DNA of 64,000 nt from Fervidobacterium sp. UBA5837 (GCA_002432805.1 DJGV01000010.1:124001-188000); one strand, 5' to 3'; numbered from the stretch's first letter, positions 1-9,508 are shown. Notes: generated from the letters alone by a model not told the origin. Made by a program: numbers and translations.

Positions 1-271
1 ATATTTCCTGAGAATTCTTGAAAAAATCGATGCTTTCTATTAAATCAACTGAAATACCATTTTTTTCCAATTCTTCTTTCAACTTAAAAACAATAGACCA
101 GTCTGCCCCAACGTAACCATCGAAAGCTATTATCAATGGCTTATGATTAAAGACCCGCCCTTCGTCAAAAGAACGTGTTAAGAATGATGAAACTTCGTTT
201 ACGTTGTTCATTATTGGTTTCAAATTGCTTTGTTTTGGAACTATGTTTAAATCGAATTCTAAATAGTCCAT
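1..271 (-). CDS. Hypothetical protein, partial (C-terminus beyond window)
   Basis: The first 90 codons of a minus-strand gene that runs off the left edge. The ATG at 271 follows a GGAGG site (about 276-284), 12 bp after the stop of the beta-propeller gene, so the two are probably co-transcribed. The middle of the fragment (PLIIAFDGYVGADWSIVF) looks like the first strand and loop of an alpha/beta nucleotide- or sugar-binding fold, followed by a helix rich in Lys/Glu and a second strand (GISVDLIE). There is no classical P-loop in the visible part. I do not recognise the family. A kinase-like or isomerase-like sugar-metabolism role would suit the neighbour but is only a guess. Confidence 0.6.
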   Translation of the reverse strand, partial: MDYLEFDLNIVPKQSNLKPIMNNVNEVSSFLTRSFDEGRVFNHKPLIIAFDGYVGADWSIVFKLKEELEKNGISVDLIESIDFFKNSQEI

Positions 272-283
272 ATCATAAGCCTC

Positions 284-1483
284 CTATTCGAATTCAACTC
301 TAACCAATTCAGGCCAGTATCTTTGGTGACTAACAAAAGTGAGATAGATGATTTTTCCATTTTCTTCCGCAAGCTCAGGATGTTCTTTTGCAGCATAGCA
401 TATATCCAAACTCATGGATTTCCTCGGATTATATAGGGCAACAGGTTCACTCCATGGACCGCAAGGATCATCCGCAGTTCTAAGGTGAATCTTTTCCATT
501 GCTCCTGAAGATACGACGCCGTTCGAGGCAACCCTACCTGCAAAGGAATATATTGCTATGTATTTGTTTAAGTATGGATTAAACGAGACAGAAAACTCAT
601 TTGCGTTTCCATCAAAAAGTAATTTTAGGTCTGTAGGTTGTTTTATCCATCCATGTTTCGAATAGTATTCATAATGGCTTAAGTCTTCGATATACTCTGG
701 TTTTACCCTTGAAAGGTAAATCCCGTGTACTATTTCATTGTCTATCTTATCAACCCTGCTACCATAGATATAAACATATCCGTCTACGAGTCTTTTTAGA
801 ACGGCGGTGCCAAAAGCTGGAACTTGTTCACCAAGTTTGTTAGGCACTTCACAATTCCACCAAAGAAATGGGTATTCACAGTAGTTAGACAAGTCCTTTG
901 GAGGAACAGGATAACTCGTAGGTCTCAATCTCTCAAAATCGTAGAACGGATAATTTGATTTAGCTAATCCAACGCCATACAAGTTAATGTCCAAGTTTTG
1001 CTCATTTTTTGAAGGATCGAAAAAGCCACAATCAACCAAAATATAGAAAATATATAGTCTCCCATTATAACAAAAACCATCCATAGGCCAAATTGGTCTG
1101 TATCGATTGCCCCTGTTCGGTGCCAAAACGGTGCTTACAATTTCTCTTGCAATTCCATCTTTTTCAACGTAGAATGCTCTTCTTGATGATAATAGTTCCT
1201 GTCCTGTTTTTGTGTTAGTAAAACAACCCGTATTCTCAATCATCTTAATGTTCTCTCTCGCCCACTCCTTGCCTAACCACACGTCTATTAATTCTTTTTC
1301 AGGATCATAATCAGAACGATTCGGCCCAATCAACGTATCTCCAAAAGTCCAAAAGGATCTTCCATCGTCAAGTGGGATTGAATACGCGCCATCATGTCCT
1401 ATAACCAGTGAGAGATTGTTTCTAAAGAGTTCTCCGATGTATTTCACTGACTTAATCTTTACGTTGCTTTCTAAATAATTCAT
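284..1483 (-). CDS. DUF4185-like five-bladed beta-propeller protein (glycosidase-related)
   Basis: A 399-residue protein with no signal peptide, so probably cytoplasmic. Near residue 44 it has FWTFGDTLIG, the kind of W-F-GDT motif seen in DUF4185 and related GH43/GH130-type beta-propellers. Later blades carry repeated aromatic patterns (IWPMDGFCYNGRLYIFY, FSVSFNPYLNKYIAIYS, GPWSEP) typical of these folds. A glycoside-processing activity is inferred from fold resemblance; no catalytic residues can be assigned with confidence. The ATG at 1483 is preceded by GGAGGTGA. It is followed after 12 bp by the truncated gene at the window edge, suggesting a two-gene or longer operon. Confidence 0.7.
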   Translation of the reverse strand: MNYLESNVKIKSVKYIGELFRNNLSLVIGHDGAYSIPLDDGRSFWTFGDTLIGPNRSDYDPEKELIDVWLGKEWARENIKMIENTGCFTNTKTGQELLSSRRAFYVEKDGIAREIVSTVLAPNRGNRYRPIWPMDGFCYNGRLYIFYILVDCGFFDPSKNEQNLDINLYGVGLAKSNYPFYDFERLRPTSYPVPPKDLSNYCEYPFLWWNCEVPNKLGEQVPAFGTAVLKRLVDGYVYIYGSRVDKIDNEIVHGIYLSRVKPEYIEDLSHYEYYSKHGWIKQPTDLKLLFDGNANEFSVSFNPYLNKYIAIYSFAGRVASNGVVSSGAMEKIHLRTADDPCGPWSEPVALYNPRKSMSLDICYAAKEHPELAEENGKIIYLTFVSHQRYWPELVRVEFE

Positions 1484-2022
1484 AAAGTCACCTCCAGCTA
1501 TTGGTTAATATCAAAAAACATGCAAATTAACGGCATTAACAAATTGAAAAATAGTTCTTGATCATAAGTGAATTCATGTTTCTAATAATAAGTAAAGTTT
1601 TCTTATTAATATATAATAAACATACTTTCATGAAATGTTAAACCGAGTATTCAGCAGGAAAACTATCATGATTATGCTTCTAGAAGCTTATATGCATTTT
1701 AGTATTTGAATCATAGAATTCCTGAGCAAAGCTACCAATTTCAATCATTTTTGAAAACGAAATAAAATTGAGGGCCTTCCATTTCTGGTAAAAGCATTTG
1801 CCATTAGTTGTTCTTTGCTGACTTTTACACAAACTTATCTCCGATTGTCGAATAATGCGAAATTTGCAAGACCACATGGGAAAAGAGTATAATACAGTGT
1901 GAATAGTTTTGCTAAACCTATGTCATTAGACACCTGCACATCGTGAGACTCTTGAGATATCTTGAATTAGAATATGGAAATGTTGTTGTTCCATAACTTT
2001 ATCTCAAAGTGGGGGTGATTGA
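1484..2022. other. Intergenic region between divergent genes
   Basis: This 539-bp AT-rich stretch separates the beta-propeller gene from hppA. It holds a good plus-strand promoter (1864-1893) and a short inverted repeat (TATGGAA/TTCCATA, about 1974-1996) in the leader just before the ribosome site. A 65-codon minus-strand frame at 1680-1877 has no ribosome site and no recognisable similarity, so it is not called. Nothing else is evident. Confidence 0.5.
1864..1893 (+). promoter_or_regulatory. Promoter for hppA (first copy)
   Basis: TTGCAA (1864-1869), 18-bp spacer, TATAAT (1888-1893). Transcription from here would give a leader of about 120 nt before the hppA start at 2023, with a GGGGGTGA ribosome site. 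Confidence 0.5.
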
Positions 2023-4071
2023 ATGGGATGGTTTGCACTGAGTTTTATCTCGGGAATCGGTTCTATTCTATTGGCATTCGGACTCTTTGCGTATGTTGTA
2101 AAAAAAGACGCTGGAACAGAGAAGATGAAGCAGATAGCCTCAGCAATTAAAGAAGGAGCGCTTGCTTATCTGACAAGGCAAAACAAAACACTTGCTGTTT
2201 TCGTTGTCATAATGGCTACTATCATCGGACTTGTCTATGGTTTTACTCGAAATCCATCAATGGGTTTGAGTATGGCCATTTCATATGTTCTTGGTTCAGT
2301 CTGTACAACGATAGCCGCTTACATCGGGATGAGAGCAGCCGTTGAAACCAACGTAAGGGTTGCGGCAGCAGCAAGAAATGGCCTAAAAGCCGCATTCCCA
2401 GTCGCTTTCTATGGTGGAGCTGTTATGGGACTATTTGTTGTTGGTATATCCCTTTTGGGAATAGCAGTATTGTTCCTCGTTTTTAAAATGGGGTTTGGCT
2501 GGAGCGATGCCGATGCATCAAATGTCATTTTGGGATTCAGTTTTGGTGCAAGTGCCTTTGCACTATTTGCAAAAGCTGGTGGTGGAATCTATACCAAAAC
2601 TGCCGATATAAGTGCGGACCTTGTGGGAAAGGTTGAACTTGGCATACCTGAAGATGATCCAAGAAATCCAGCGGTTATAGCAGATAACGTTGGAGACAAC
2701 GTTGGAGATGTAGCAGGTATGGGTGCAGATCTAGCGGATTCATACATTGCAAGTATCATAGCAGCAATGTTAATTGGTTCGGAACTTGGCGGTGGAATAC
2801 TTACAACCATGCCTTTGCTGATAGCTGCTATGGGACTTTTTTCCTCGATGTTGGGACTTGTTTTTGTGACGAGAAGCGTTAAAAATAGTCCAGGTAGAGC
2901 TTTGAATATGGGGACTTTTTCAACATGTTTTATCTTTGTAATTCTTCTGTTCTTTGCTACTCGCTTTTCTGGTTTAGAAGGTTCCAAGTGGCTCGGAGTC
3001 TTCCTACCGACGATTACTGGTCTTGGTGCTGGGGTAGTTATAGGCCTGACGTCGGATTACTTTACCTCGATTGAGAAGAAACCAACTAAGCAAGTTGCTA
3101 AATCATCGGTCACTGGTACAGCAATAAACATTTTGAACGGTTTTTCCTATGGACTTGTGAGCATCGTTCCACCTATCATATGTATTTCCATTGCTACGAT
3201 TGCGGCTTGGTACCTTGCAAAGGCCTTTGGAATGGATCCATTTTATGGAGTAGCCAATGCGGCACTTGGAATGTTGTCCATAGTTGGTATGATTATATCT
3301 TCCGATGCGTACGGCCCTATATCTGACAATGCAAAGGGTGTGGCTGAGCAGTCAGGCTTGGGTGATGATGTTATCGCAGTGACAGATATGCTTGATGCGG
3401 CTGGTAATACTTCAAAAGCGATAACTAAGGGATTCGCCATAGGTTCAGCCGCGTTGACGGTATTAGCTTTGTTTGCAGCCTACACCCATCTTGTTGATAT
3501 TCAGTCTTTGGATTTGATATCTCCGCAAGTAATAGCTGGTATCTTCTTAGGTGCAATGATGCCTCCGCTTCTTTCAGCCTTGTTGATCTTGGCAGTGGGA
3601 AGAAACTGTGAGAGAATGGTTGAGGAGATTAGAAGGCAATTCAGGGATATTCCAGGTTTGATGGAAGGTACAGCGAGGCCGGATTACGCAAAGTGCGTGG
3701 ATATAGCTACGGTTGGTGCTTTAAGAGAATTGATGTTTCCAGGAATTTTGTCGATAATAGCACCAGCATTAACACTGATTATACTTGGTAAAGAAGCTTT
3801 AGCGGGATTTCTCGCAGGGAGTATAGTGACAGGAATAATTTTTGCACTCTTCATGGCCAATTCCGGTGGTGCTTGGGATAATGCAAAGAAGTACATTGAA
3901 GAAGGTCATTATGGTGGAAAAGGTTCAGAGGCACACAAGGCAGCAGTTGTTGGAGATACGGTAGGAGATCCATTCAAAGATACTGCTGGACCTTCTTTGA
4001 ATACCATGATCACGGTTATGTCTCTTGTTGCAGAAGTATTTGCACCATTGATAATCATATTGATGATGTAA
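2023..4071 (+). CDS. hppA: Membrane-bound pyrophosphatase, K+-independent type (proton pump predicted)
   Basis: A 682-residue, about 16-helix integral membrane pyrophosphatase that couples PPi hydrolysis to cation export. The catalytic signature DNVGDNVGDVAGMGADL starts at residue 221, preceded by GGGIYTKTADISADLVGKVE, and the C-terminal NSGGAWDNAKKY and GDTVGDPFKDTAGPSLN motifs are intact. The cation-specificity motif reads GNTSKAIT, with Lys465 and Thr468; Lys/Thr at these positions mark K+-independent enzymes, which are usually proton pumps. At the semi-conserved gate position the usual Glu is Asp239 (DLADSY). The gene stands alone with its own promoter upstream and a bidirectional terminator downstream. 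A second, different paralogue lies at 10594-12537. Confidence 0.95.
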   Translation: MGWFALSFISGIGSILLAFGLFAYVVKKDAGTEKMKQIASAIKEGALAYLTRQNKTLAVFVVIMATIIGLVYGFTRNPSMGLSMAISYVLGSVCTTIAAYIGMRAAVETNVRVAAAARNGLKAAFPVAFYGGAVMGLFVVGISLLGIAVLFLVFKMGFGWSDADASNVILGFSFGASAFALFAKAGGGIYTKTADISADLVGKVELGIPEDDPRNPAVIADNVGDNVGDVAGMGADLADSYIASIIAAMLIGSELGGGILTTMPLLIAAMGLFSSMLGLVFVTRSVKNSPGRALNMGTFSTCFIFVILLFFATRFSGLEGSKWLGVFLPTITGLGAGVVIGLTSDYFTSIEKKPTKQVAKSSVTGTAINILNGFSYGLVSIVPPIICISIATIAAWYLAKAFGMDPFYGVANAALGMLSIVGMIISSDAYGPISDNAKGVAEQSGLGDDVIAVTDMLDAAGNTSKAITKGFAIGSAALTVLALFAAYTHLVDIQSLDLISPQVIAGIFLGAMMPPLLSALLILAVGRNCERMVEEIRRQFRDIPGLMEGTARPDYAKCVDIATVGALRELMFPGILSIIAPALTLIILGKEALAGFLAGSIVTGIIFALFMANSGGAWDNAKKYIEEGHYGGKGSEAHKAAVVGDTVGDPFKDTAGPSLNTMITVMSLVAEVFAPLIIILMM

Positions 4072-4166
4072 TGCGTAAGAAGAGCTTTGGGTGAGATATA
4101 AATAATGAGAAAGTGGTATATGTTGGCAATGTAGTTTACTTATGGAAACAGATTGTGAGAAATCTG

Positions 4167-4207
4167 AAAAACGCTGCAAGGAACATAAAATTTCCTGCAG
4201 CGTTTTT
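4167..4207. terminator. Bidirectional intrinsic terminator between hppA and GNAT gene
   Basis: Long hairpin AAAACGCTGCAAGGAA / TTCCTGCAGCGTTTTT with one bulged base and a short AT loop. It has T runs on both sides and sits between two convergent genes. Confidence 0.8.
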
Positions 4208-4284
4208 GGTTTTGCACTTTTCAATTATTGACTTCTTATTTCAGTTTCTCTTGGATTAAATGAAAGAACTATCTACAGTAAGGC

Positions 4285-4842
4285 TCAAATCCTCACAGGT
4301 TCATCACTAGTTATACTTTTCCATTCATCTTTGAATATGGACATGATTATTTCATCATGATACTGTCCCTCGCGGTAGATGTTTTCCTTCAGTATGCCTT
4401 CCACCTTGAATCCCACCTTTTCGTACGATCTGATCGCTCTTTTGTTGAATCCATACGTTAGAAGGCTCACCTTGTGTAAATTCATCTCGTTGAATATGAA
4501 GTTGACAAGTACCCTCATAGCATCCGTGCCGTATCCAATGTTGCAGAATTGTTTACCAAGGAAGATGCCAACTAAGGCATGCGAGTTCTTCCAATCAACT
4601 TCGTTGATACCGCAACCACCGATGTATTCCCCATCAGCTAATCGCTCGATGGCAAATGAGTAGCTGTTTGCCGAAGACGGATTCAAACTCTCATACCATT
4701 TCATCTCATCATCCTTCCTCAATGGGAACGGTATACCGGGAACGAGAAATCTTTTCACTTCTGGATCATTTACGTATTCCCAAGCCTTGTCGATATCTTT
4801 CCTATCGTACGCTCTCAGTCTAACTAATTTCCCGTTGTACAT
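4285..4842 (-). CDS. GNAT-family N-acetyltransferase (RimJ/RimL-like)
   Basis: A 185-residue cytoplasmic protein of the RimL-type GNAT family, which transfers an acetyl group from acetyl-CoA to an amine. It shows the expected order: N-terminal LVRLRAYDRKDIDKAWEYVND, a central acetyl-CoA loop around residue 100 (NIGYGTDAMRVLV), then NKRAIRSYEKVGFKVEGILKE, the motif B/C region of this subgroup, and a D-E-I pair near the end. The substrate cannot be deduced; ribosomal-protein or small-amine acetylation are both possible. It is a single gene, convergent with hppA and divergent from the CYTH gene. Confidence 0.85.
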   Translation of the reverse strand: MYNGKLVRLRAYDRKDIDKAWEYVNDPEVKRFLVPGIPFPLRKDDEMKWYESLNPSSANSYSFAIERLADGEYIGGCGINEVDWKNSHALVGIFLGKQFCNIGYGTDAMRVLVNFIFNEMNLHKVSLLTYGFNKRAIRSYEKVGFKVEGILKENIYREGQYHDEIIMSIFKDEWKSITSDEPVRI

Positions 4843-5051
4843 GCGCGCTCACCTCAATTTTGAATATTTGAATGATAGATGCAAAGATACAATGATTTCA
4901 TTGATTGTATCACTGGGAGTGTTTTTGTCAAATGCAGTTACCTGATTTCATGATGAGTGAGCCAAATGATGAGTCAAATAGTATCGAAGATGGTGTATAA
5001 TAATTAATAGGAAGGCTGAAAAATACAATTGCCAAGACGAGGAGGGGTAGA

Positions 5052-5630
5052 ATGTACGTTGAAAGGGAGAAAAAATACTTGGTCGACGAAGAATTGGCAC
5101 ACAAGCTTATAGAGAAATCAATTGCGAGAATAGGCGTCGTGCAGTGGTATTTGGACACCTGCTCGTTCGATATTGAAAAGGGAATGACAAATTGTCGAAT
5201 CAGATACACAATCGATGAAAACGGAAACGAAGAGTGGGTGAGCGCATTCAAATCTGCACTCACTGAAGACTTCACAAGGCAAGAGGAAGAATCAAAGATC
5301 GAAATGTCGGCTGACATGTTCGAAACACTATCTTTCAAACCCGTTGTTGCAAAGATAAGGTACTATCTTTTGTACAAACCTGCTGAGGTCGTGATCGATG
5401 AACTCATAGAGCTCGATAGACCTTATCGTGTGCCTGTCAAGTACCTTACCGAGATCGAAACACAAGAGTCGTTTGAAGAGTACGAGCGTATGTTCGAACT
5501 AAACGCTCCACTATCGTTGAAAGAATTCGAGAGATACATAAACAAGAACCTCGCGGTGGAGAGTAAATTACCACCACGGGAAATCATCAGCATCGTCAAT
5601 GAAAGATTGAAAAGGCTGAAGAAAAAATAA
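5052..5630 (+). CDS. CYTH domain protein (triphosphate tunnel metalloenzyme)
   Basis: A 192-residue protein beginning MYVEREKKYLV: the ExExK motif (Glu4, Glu6, Lys8) that defines the CYTH/triphosphate tunnel family, whose members hydrolyse inorganic tripolyphosphate or ThTP or act as class IV adenylate cyclases. Charged strands typical of the tunnel follow (NCRIRYTID, EWVSAFKSA, EVVIDEL, YLTEIET). The C-terminal 40 residues form a basic helix (NERLKRLKKK). A GAGGAGGGG ribosome site precedes ATG 5052. The CapA-like gene starts 15 bp downstream, so the pair is probably one operon. Tripolyphosphatase is the likeliest activity; cyclase is less likely. Confidence 0.85.
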   Translation: MYVEREKKYLVDEELAHKLIEKSIARIGVVQWYLDTCSFDIEKGMTNCRIRYTIDENGNEEWVSAFKSALTEDFTRQEEESKIEMSADMFETLSFKPVVAKIRYYLLYKPAEVVIDELIELDRPYRVPVKYLTEIETQESFEEYERMFELNAPLSLKEFERYINKNLAVESKLPPREIISIVNERLKRLKKK

Positions 5631-5645
5631 TTGAGGTGATTCGTA

Positions 5646-6698
5646 GTGAAAACATATAGGCTCTTTTTGATCCTGTTCTTCATTTCAACGTCGATACTCT
5701 GTTTTTCCAAACTCATTACTTTTTCTTTCGTTGGTGATGTGATGTTCCACACACCCATTCTTTCTTACGCACAGAATGGCAATGGCTATGATTTTAAACC
5801 GATATTTTCACACGTAAAAGGTATCATCGAAAAGGCAGATATAGCGTTTTGTAACTTGGAAACGACACTTGGCGGTACGCCTTATACAGGCTATCCGCGT
5901 TTTTCTTCGCCTGATCAGGTTGTCGATGCACTCATTTATGCGGGATTTGATGTGGTGAATGTGGCAAACAATCATATGATCGATAAAGGATGGAAGGGCC
6001 TAAAGCACACGATCGAAAAGATTAGGGAAAGTGGCCTTGCATCGGTTGGTGGTAGACTCTCATCAAACGAGAAGAGATACACATTAGTCAACAACGATGG
6101 TGTGAAAGTTGCTTTTACAGGTTTCACGTACGCAACTAATGGTCTGACTATCCCAAAGGAATATGCATACATGTTCGATTATATTGATGAAGAACTGATC
6201 GCTGAGACAGTCAAGGAAATGCGTAAAATCTCTGATGTAGTAATCGTGCACCTTCATTTCGGTCAAGAACACATGACAAAACCAACAGATGTTCAAAGAA
6301 AAATCGCAGCGTTGTGTATTGATAGCGGCGCTGACATGGTGATAGGTACACATCCGCATGTGCTTCAAAGTGTAGAATTCGTTGAGAAAGATGGCAAGCG
6401 GAAGATGATTGCATATTCGCTTGGAAACTTCCTATCGAACATGGATCAGAAAAATACAGATGCGGGTGTTATACTGAACGTGGTGTACGATACGGTGAAA
6501 GGTGTAGTAGACATAAATCCGGTGCCAACTTGGCGTCATAGATACACGAGGGATGGAAGATTGCATTTTAGGGTCATACCGGTGGATGTCTTTTTGAAAA
6601 ATCCGGATAAACTACTCACCAATGAAGATATCACAAGGCTTAAGGAAATAGAAACCCAGGTAAAAGTGCTGTTTCCAAAGATTTCTAAAAAATCTTGA
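5646..6698 (+). CDS. CapA-family (PGA_cap) secreted metallophosphoesterase-like protein
   Basis: A 350-residue protein with a GTG start behind TTGAGGTGA. It has an N-terminal signal sequence (MKTYRLFLILFFISTSILCFS). The mature part shows the metallophosphoesterase-like motifs of the CapA/PgsA family in order: FVGDVMFH, NLETTLGG, NVANNHMIDKG, VIVHLHFGQEH and GTHPHVLQ, followed by YSLGNFL. CapA proteins take part in poly-gamma-glutamate capsule synthesis or anchoring, but in Thermotogota the partner ligase genes are usually missing and none is nearby, so the role here is an exported phosphoesterase of unknown substrate. It is convergent with the DUF2817 gene, with a 28-bp gap. Confidence 0.85.
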   Translation: MKTYRLFLILFFISTSILCFSKLITFSFVGDVMFHTPILSYAQNGNGYDFKPIFSHVKGIIEKADIAFCNLETTLGGTPYTGYPRFSSPDQVVDALIYAGFDVVNVANNHMIDKGWKGLKHTIEKIRESGLASVGGRLSSNEKRYTLVNNDGVKVAFTGFTYATNGLTIPKEYAYMFDYIDEELIAETVKEMRKISDVVIVHLHFGQEHMTKPTDVQRKIAALCIDSGADMVIGTHPHVLQSVEFVEKDGKRKMIAYSLGNFLSNMDQKNTDAGVILNVVYDTVKGVVDINPVPTWRHRYTRDGRLHFRVIPVDVFLKNPDKLLTNEDITRLKEIETQVKVLFPKISKKS

Positions 6699-6726
6699 GA
6701 GATAAGCTAATCAGATCGTTGTTTAG

Positions 6727-7827
6727 TTATATGAAGTTGAAATATCTCAATATTCCACTCAGCGCAGCTCTGGTATCTTTCTCGAATGATGCTTGCCACC
6801 GTGTATCATCCGGAAAGAACATGGTCCTGAATAGTTCATCGATTTTTGATTTTACATTCTCATTTTTCGTACCATAGTGCCATGCACGGTTTTCCAAAGA
6901 GACTATGATTAGGCTTTTCAGCTGACCAATTAAGTCATCACCTAACGTACCATATTCAAAGCAAGTTGCATAGAATTTTGATTTTCCACCGTACTGTTTG
7001 TATATGTAGTCGATCATGTCACCGTTTATTTCGTAAAAAGACTTCCTATCCGCTTTTGTGATTGGAGAGTATCCAAATTCTACTTCTCTTTCCTTGCTTT
7101 CCTGTTCATCAAAAATTGAATTTACGATGACCATCCGGTTTTTCGGTCCCGCACCAGTGTGGATGTCCAAATGGAGGACAGAATCGTACGTTGAGTAAAC
7201 ATGCTTGTAGAGTGCCTTCATGTACTGAGTACAGCCTACTTCCTCTTTTCCACCATAGTAGACGCAACGCTCACATGTATACTGCCCTTTCGTCAATGCT
7301 TCTTTTATGCCAGTACTTCCCAAAGTGATGATGTATGGAATTAGTTTTACGATATTCAAAAAGAAATTGAGATCGACCTTGCCTACAGGTTTTGGGTTTG
7401 TAAAATACTTTCTCATCTTTTCAAATGATTCATTCCTTAAATCGATGTCTGGTAATGAGAAGTCCAAGAAATTCCTGTTGAGGTCAATGTTATCCTTGTT
7501 TACGCGCCTTTTATGTTTCATCCCCCAAGGATTTATAGCATGAACGAGCAAGAGCGATACCTCATCATGTTTGATGTTTGGCAAGAATTCATGCACAAAA
7601 AGTTGCAAAAATACGTTACCTGCATACCCTTCTATGCCATGTTCTCCGGTTGTTATGAGTAAAAGCTTCTTTGCGTTTGGGTTCTCGCACATAAACGAGC
7701 TTATAGAACACTCTTCTTGAATCGGGTAAGTATCTCTCTCTACATCAAGATAATAACTCTTCAATATTTTCTGAAATGAAAAGAATATCTCCCTACAATG
7801 TGCATAGTTATAAGAATAATCGTACAT
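6727..7827 (-). CDS. DUF2817 family M14-like zinc carboxypeptidase
   Basis: A 366-residue cytoplasmic protein of the DUF2817 branch of M14 peptidases. The zinc site is visible: GEHGIEGYAG (His63, Glu66) provides the HxxE pair, and LDIHTGAG gives the third ligand. FEYGT near residue 315 is a candidate for the catalytic Glu. INPWGMKHKRRVNKDNIDLNRNF is the substrate-carboxylate (Asn-Arg) region. It probably trims peptides or amino-acid conjugates. It lies 32 bp downstream of the YfcC-type carrier in the same direction, which suggests uptake and hydrolysis of the same peptide-like or amidated compound. Confidence 0.85.
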   Translation of the reverse strand: MYDYSYNYAHCREIFFSFQKILKSYYLDVERDTYPIQEECSISSFMCENPNAKKLLLITTGEHGIEGYAGNVFLQLFVHEFLPNIKHDEVSLLLVHAINPWGMKHKRRVNKDNIDLNRNFLDFSLPDIDLRNESFEKMRKYFTNPKPVGKVDLNFFLNIVKLIPYIITLGSTGIKEALTKGQYTCERCVYYGGKEEVGCTQYMKALYKHVYSTYDSVLHLDIHTGAGPKNRMVIVNSIFDEQESKEREVEFGYSPITKADRKSFYEINGDMIDYIYKQYGGKSKFYATCFEYGTLGDDLIGQLKSLIIVSLENRAWHYGTKNENVKSKIDELFRTMFFPDDTRWQASFEKDTRAALSGILRYFNFI

Positions 7828-7859
7828 AGATTCACCCTTTCAATAGATTTACCAGAGTC

Positions 7860-9275
7860 TTATATAGGTCCGTAATTGATCTTGACAGCTATGAACAGAT
7901 AAAGCAGTGAGAGCAAAAACATGACAAGCTCCACCTTCCAGACAAATTTGAACCACTTAAGATAGCTCACTCCAGCAATTCCCAGTGCGATTAGCAGTAC
8001 AGCACTCGTTGGATAGAGTAAATTTGTAAAACCGTCTCCGAAAACAAAAGCCTGAACTGCTGTTTGACGCGTAACACCGATCATGTCTGCAAGTGGAATG
8101 ATGATCGGCATCATCAGAAAAGCTTTTGCAGACGCAGAACTTACGAATAGATCCATGATAAAAAAGAGTAGATATATCAAAAATGTGGCAGCAACGGGGC
8201 CTGATTTTGAGATGAGCGATGAGGCATCGTACAATATTGTATCTATGATTTTACCATTTGCGATGATGAGCTTTACAGAGGTTGCCATAAGTATGAGCAC
8301 AACACCTGGCAGTGCATCCTTTATACCGAAGAAAAGATTCAAAAGAACCTTCTTAAAACTCTTCTCAACAACGATCCCACAAAGTATACCACTGAGTAAG
8401 AAGAGAACTCCAACCACAGGTAACATGAGACCGCTCATGAATCCAGTGAGACCGGAAATCAATATTAGTACAAACATCGCACCGATGATGGAAATCAGTA
8501 TTTTAGAGGCCTTCGATACGTCGGCACTGTTTTCAATCTCAAAATTTTTAATTTGCGTCGGTTGAGTTGCCACTTGTTTTTGGTGTTTTCTCACATACGA
8601 TGTCATGAATATGAGCATGACAACGTATGTGGTGGTAAAAATGATTATTCTAAGGCCGATGCCTGAAAAGAGTGGAACTTCTGCGATCTTTTGAGCAACT
8701 CCTATGCTAAATGGATTTGCCATGGCTGCCGAAAAGCCAAATCCAGTTGCTAAAAGGCTCATGCCTAAGCCAGTTAAATCATCCCAGCCTAAAGAAATAG
8801 CAAATGCAATCATGATAGGAACTAACGGAACCATCTCTTCAAATATGCCCATGAGCGCACCTAAGAGCATGAAGACCAATATGACTATGGAAAGTAGTAG
8901 CATCTTTCGATTGCTGTATCTTCTCACAACTTTATTGATTATGTACTCGATCACGTGACTCTTGTTCAGCACGTATATTGAACCTGAGACGATCAATATG
9001 AATAGAATTATTGTAACCACCAGTATCGCATCCGAGCTCCAAAGTACTTCTATAGGTGCTGTGAACCATCTCCAAGCAGGATAGTTAGGCTTTTCAACTT
9101 GTTGATAGGAATTTTCAACTATGATCGTTCTATCACCTATTGTCTGTCTTTGATACTCGCCTGAAGGTAATACCTTCGTCAAGGCACCTGATATCATCAT
9201 GATCACAAAGATGATCAAAGCAGATGTGATGAAACTTCTCGTACTTATCTTAGCTGTATTAACACCATTGCTCAT
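7860..9275 (-). CDS. YfcC-family (C4-dicarboxylate/amino-acid-type) membrane carrier
   Basis: A protein of about 471 residues with 11-13 hydrophobic helices, of the YfcC/DcuC-like anaerobic carrier family. Signature stretches are ISGALTKVLPSGEYQR near the N-terminus, GALMGIFEEMVPLVPIMIA, FGFSAAMANPFSIGVAQKIAE and SASAKAFLMMPIIIPLADM. I chose ATG 9275: it has GGGGG seven bases upstream, whereas a frame open to 9308 would begin at the predicted transcription start. Substrate unknown; family members move dicarboxylates, short peptides or arginine/ornithine. It is followed by a peptidase gene 32 bp away, favouring a peptide or conjugate substrate. Confidence 0.88.
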   Translation of the reverse strand: MSNGVNTAKISTRSFITSALIIFVIMMISGALTKVLPSGEYQRQTIGDRTIIVENSYQQVEKPNYPAWRWFTAPIEVLWSSDAILVVTIILFILIVSGSIYVLNKSHVIEYIINKVVRRYSNRKMLLLSIVILVFMLLGALMGIFEEMVPLVPIMIAFAISLGWDDLTGLGMSLLATGFGFSAAMANPFSIGVAQKIAEVPLFSGIGLRIIIFTTTYVVMLIFMTSYVRKHQKQVATQPTQIKNFEIENSADVSKASKILISIIGAMFVLILISGLTGFMSGLMLPVVGVLFLLSGILCGIVVEKSFKKVLLNLFFGIKDALPGVVLILMATSVKLIIANGKIIDTILYDASSLISKSGPVAATFLIYLLFFIMDLFVSSASAKAFLMMPIIIPLADMIGVTRQTAVQAFVFGDGFTNLLYPTSAVLLIALGIAGVSYLKWFKFVWKVELVMFLLSLLYLFIAVKINYGPI

Positions 9276-9313
9276 CTGCAATCCCCCTATGTTTGAAAGT
9301 TTGTACAACTTAT

Positions 9314-9342
9314 ATGATACACTATTTTTCCAAATAAACCAA
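9314..9342 (-). promoter_or_regulatory. Promoter of the YfcC-type carrier operon
   Basis: On the minus strand: TTGGTT (9342-9337), 17-bp spacer, TATCAT (9319-9314). The predicted start near 9307 gives a leader of about 30 nt to the ATG at 9275. Confidence 0.55.
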
Positions 9343-9451
9343 AATGAAAATAGGATGATTCCATCGATTAAGCGAGAAGGAGTGATGCAAGTGTGAGAAT
9401 GTTTGAAAACATCCTGAATAAATGGGAGGTAAAATATGAGTCAGGAAGAAA

Positions 9452-9508
9452 AAAAGAGTGTGCAGTGACACCTTTCGGATGGTTAAGGAAAGTCACTCAC
9501 ACTCTTTT
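9452..9508 (-). terminator. Intrinsic terminator of the hppA-pfk operon
   Basis: A 17-bp stem (AAAAGAGTGTG..GTGAC, one bulged base) with a loop of about 22 nt. On the minus strand it is followed by a run of seven T, fitting termination of the phosphofructokinase operon that ends at 9586. The 310-bp gene-free stretch 9276-9585 otherwise holds only the divergent carrier promoter. Confidence 0.75.

Noticed and set aside
1680..1877. 65-codon minus-strand frame upstream of hppA
   Set aside because: No ribosome site, no recognisable similarity, and it overlaps the hppA promoter.
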